DNA of 7,659 bases from positions 1 to 7,659 of the forward strand of contig JBAYVY010000170.1 in assembly GCA_041674345.1 (NCBI GenBank), read 5' to 3'. Shown in pieces: positions 6,639 through 7,659 of the stretch. This DNA comes from JBAYVY01 sp041674345. Its GTDB lineage: Bacteria > Planctomycetota > Phycisphaerae > Phycisphaerales > Zrk34. The translations under genes were made by a program, and so were the position numbers. Under the pieces are notes generated by a model that saw only the letters and a program-made list of their open reading frames with translations, was not told where the DNA came from and ran no database searches. Positions within the stretch are counted from its first letter, which is position 1. Every line of letters starts with the position of its first letter.

Positions 6639-7496
6639 TCATTTATGGCGGCGCGACCGCATCATCAGCCCGCCAACCCCCGGAATAGCCAGCAGGCCCA
6701 GCGTGGCCGGTTCGGGGATGGGGACGATCTGGATGCCGGCCACGCTGTTGGTCCAGTCCTGGCCCAGATCGGTCAGCTTCAGCGTGTCGGCGGTCAGGCC
6801 GGTGATTTTCAGGTAGTTCCCCGTGCCACCGCTGCCGTTGCTCTGCACGTAGCCGTTGCCGGTGAACGGAATCGACGTGATGGTGTAGGTTCCGAAAGCG
6901 ACGGGGTTGTTGTCCTGATAAACGTTCAGCGTGTTCAACAGATTGACGGTGCTGGTGCCGTCCCTGGGCGTGTAGTACACGTACAGGTCGTAGGAGACGC
7001 TGCCGGTGAAGGCATGGACGCTGTTGAGCACGATGGTGCCGAGGTTGTTTCGGGTCTGGAGCCCCCCCTGCATCAGGTGCCGATCTCCCGCAGTTCCGCC
7101 GGAGATGGAAGCGACTCCCCATGCCGACCATGGCGCCGACGCATTGCCGCCGGGGTATCCGCCGGTGATCGAGTAGGTGATTGCCGGATAAGCCGCGCCG
7201 TTGCTGTCGATCAGACTGATGCCCGAGGTGGAGTTGGAAAACGAGACATGTCCCGCACCATCATCCGTCGCATCGGTTGCGGGAGTCGGGCCGGGCAGCA
7301 TGGCGTTGTTCCAATTCTGCTGCGTCACCGCCCCGGCGGTTTCGGCGGGGGCAACGGTCGCGCCGCGGCGATCGGGGTAAGCGTTGAAGTTGATTCCCAG
7401 CATCACGTCCGCCTGGGCCGGCGTTCCACCATTGCCCAACAGGCACATCACAGCCATCAGCGAACCAGCAACGCTACGGATTGGAAATCGCTTCAT
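6639..7496 (-). CDS. PEP-CTERM sorting-domain secreted protein
   Basis: The 285-residue protein has an N-terminal signal peptide (MKRFPIRSVAGSLMAVMCLL, with likely AQA cleavage after residue 29). The central part, about 30-255, is rich in Gly, Ser, Thr and Asn and probably a beta-sandwich; I recognise no catalytic motif in it. The C-terminus has the complete PEP-CTERM signal: PEP at 261-263, a hydrophobic stretch ATLGLLAIPGVGGLMM, and a basic end RSRRHK. In this system an exosortase cleaves at the PEP motif and the protein goes to the cell surface or an extracellular matrix. No exosortase lies in the window. ATG 7496 has GAGAGGA 7 bases upstream. It is the first of three minus-strand genes for exported proteins, which suggests a surface role alongside the hydrolase; direct carbohydrate binding is only a guess. 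Confidence 0.9.
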   Translation of the reverse strand: MKRFPIRSVAGSLMAVMCLLGNGGTPAQADVMLGINFNAYPDRRGATVAPAETAGAVTQQNWNNAMLPGPTPATDATDDGAGHVSFSNSTSGISLIDSNGAAYPAITYSITGGYPGGNASAPWSAWGVASISGGTAGDRHLMQGGLQTRNNLGTIVLNSVHAFTGSVSYDLYVYYTPRDGTSTVNLLNTLNVYQDNNPVAFGTYTITSIPFTGNGYVQSNGSGGTGNYLKITGLTADTLKLTDLGQDWTNSVAGIQIVPIPEPATLGLLAIPGVGGLMMRSRRHK

Positions 7497-7503
7497 CTCG
7501 GAA

Positions 7504-7510
7504 TCCTCTC
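7504..7510 (-). promoter_or_regulatory. Ribosome binding site of the PEP-CTERM gene
   Basis: GAGAGGA on the minus strand, 7 bases before ATG 7496. No convincing -10/-35 pair is visible in the 56 bases back to the next stop codon. Confidence 0.6.
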
Positions 7511-7552
7511 AGGAAAGTGGTGAAAAAGTTTCGTGCTTAACCTGAGTTTTGT

Positions 7553-7659
7553 TTAAGAGGCGAGGCAATGGGGGAAGTCCACGTCGGGATCGAGCCGCAG
7601 CGAGGGTTTCCTGGGTTGCTTGGCATATGCGATCAGTCCGGCCAGCAGATGCACGAAAA
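7553..7659 (-). CDS. C-terminal tail of a possible transposase, cut by the window edge
   Basis: On the minus strand a frame enters from the right edge and ends with TAA at 7553-7555 after 34 residues. The core is LLAGLIAYAKQPRKPSLRL, followed by a short acidic stretch and CLAS. The L-x-A-x-L-I-A-Y-x-x-x-P-x-KPS pattern resembles the last helix and tail of IS4-type DDE transposases as I remember them. No catalytic residue is visible and no terminal inverted repeat can be defined, so this rests on resemblance. The stop is only 56 bases upstream of the PEP-CTERM start on the same strand. If it is an insertion sequence, its end lies directly before that gene and could supply or disrupt its promoter. 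It may instead be the end of an ordinary gene. Confidence 0.45.
   Translation of the reverse strand, partial: FVHLLAGLIAYAKQPRKPSLRLDPDVDFPHCLAS

Noticed and set aside
6578..6641. Classical intrinsic terminator after the PEP-CTERM gene
   Set aside because: The T-run lies between the stop codon and the palindrome, on the wrong side for this transcript, and no T-run follows the stem.
6447..7523. 358-codon plus-strand frame opposite the PEP-CTERM gene
   Set aside because: It runs through the repeat tract and the antisense of a well-supported PEP-CTERM gene and shows no motif.

Overview
The window looks like high-GC chromosomal DNA from a planctomycete-type bacterium (Planctomycetota, perhaps Phycisphaerae). 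This is inferred from the combination of a PEP-CTERM secreted protein, a prepilin-type protein with a C-terminal H-X(n)-DG motif, a large secreted glycoside hydrolase, a Sel1-repeat protein, and short repetitive tracts between genes. No rRNA or tRNA is visible, so the placement rests on gene content alone.

Layout, left to right. A Sel1-repeat protein (+), cut by the left edge, converges on a small four-helix membrane protein (-), with a short hairpin repeat in the gap. Next is a divergent intergenic region of about 250 bp with three copies of a 27/28-bp tandem repeat and an ATGAATG-type minirepeat. It leads into a short AraC-family regulator (+), whose start codon lies in the minirepeat. The regulator converges, 12 bp apart, on a 939-residue secreted clan GH-A-like glycoside hydrolase (-). 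Upstream of the hydrolase on the same strand lie a frameshifted prepilin-like gene and a PEP-CTERM protein gene. At the right edge is the C-terminal tail of what may be a transposase (-).

The three consecutive minus-strand genes (PEP-CTERM, prepilin-like, hydrolase) are separated by 83 and 119 bp and all encode exported proteins. They could be one transcription unit for polysaccharide breakdown at the cell surface, possibly controlled by the nearby AraC regulator. That link is inferred from position and family habits only. Both gaps hold strong inverted repeats.

The most unusual content is the repetitive, structured DNA rather than the genes. It includes a head-to-head pair of 23-bp REP-like palindromes with a compensatory base-pair change, a perfect 32-bp palindrome whose arm recurs 5.3 kb away, a repeat tract translated as the leader of the prepilin-like protein, and a perfect hairpin spanning the convergent regulator/hydrolase stops. 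I saw no defence, CRISPR or biosynthetic system.
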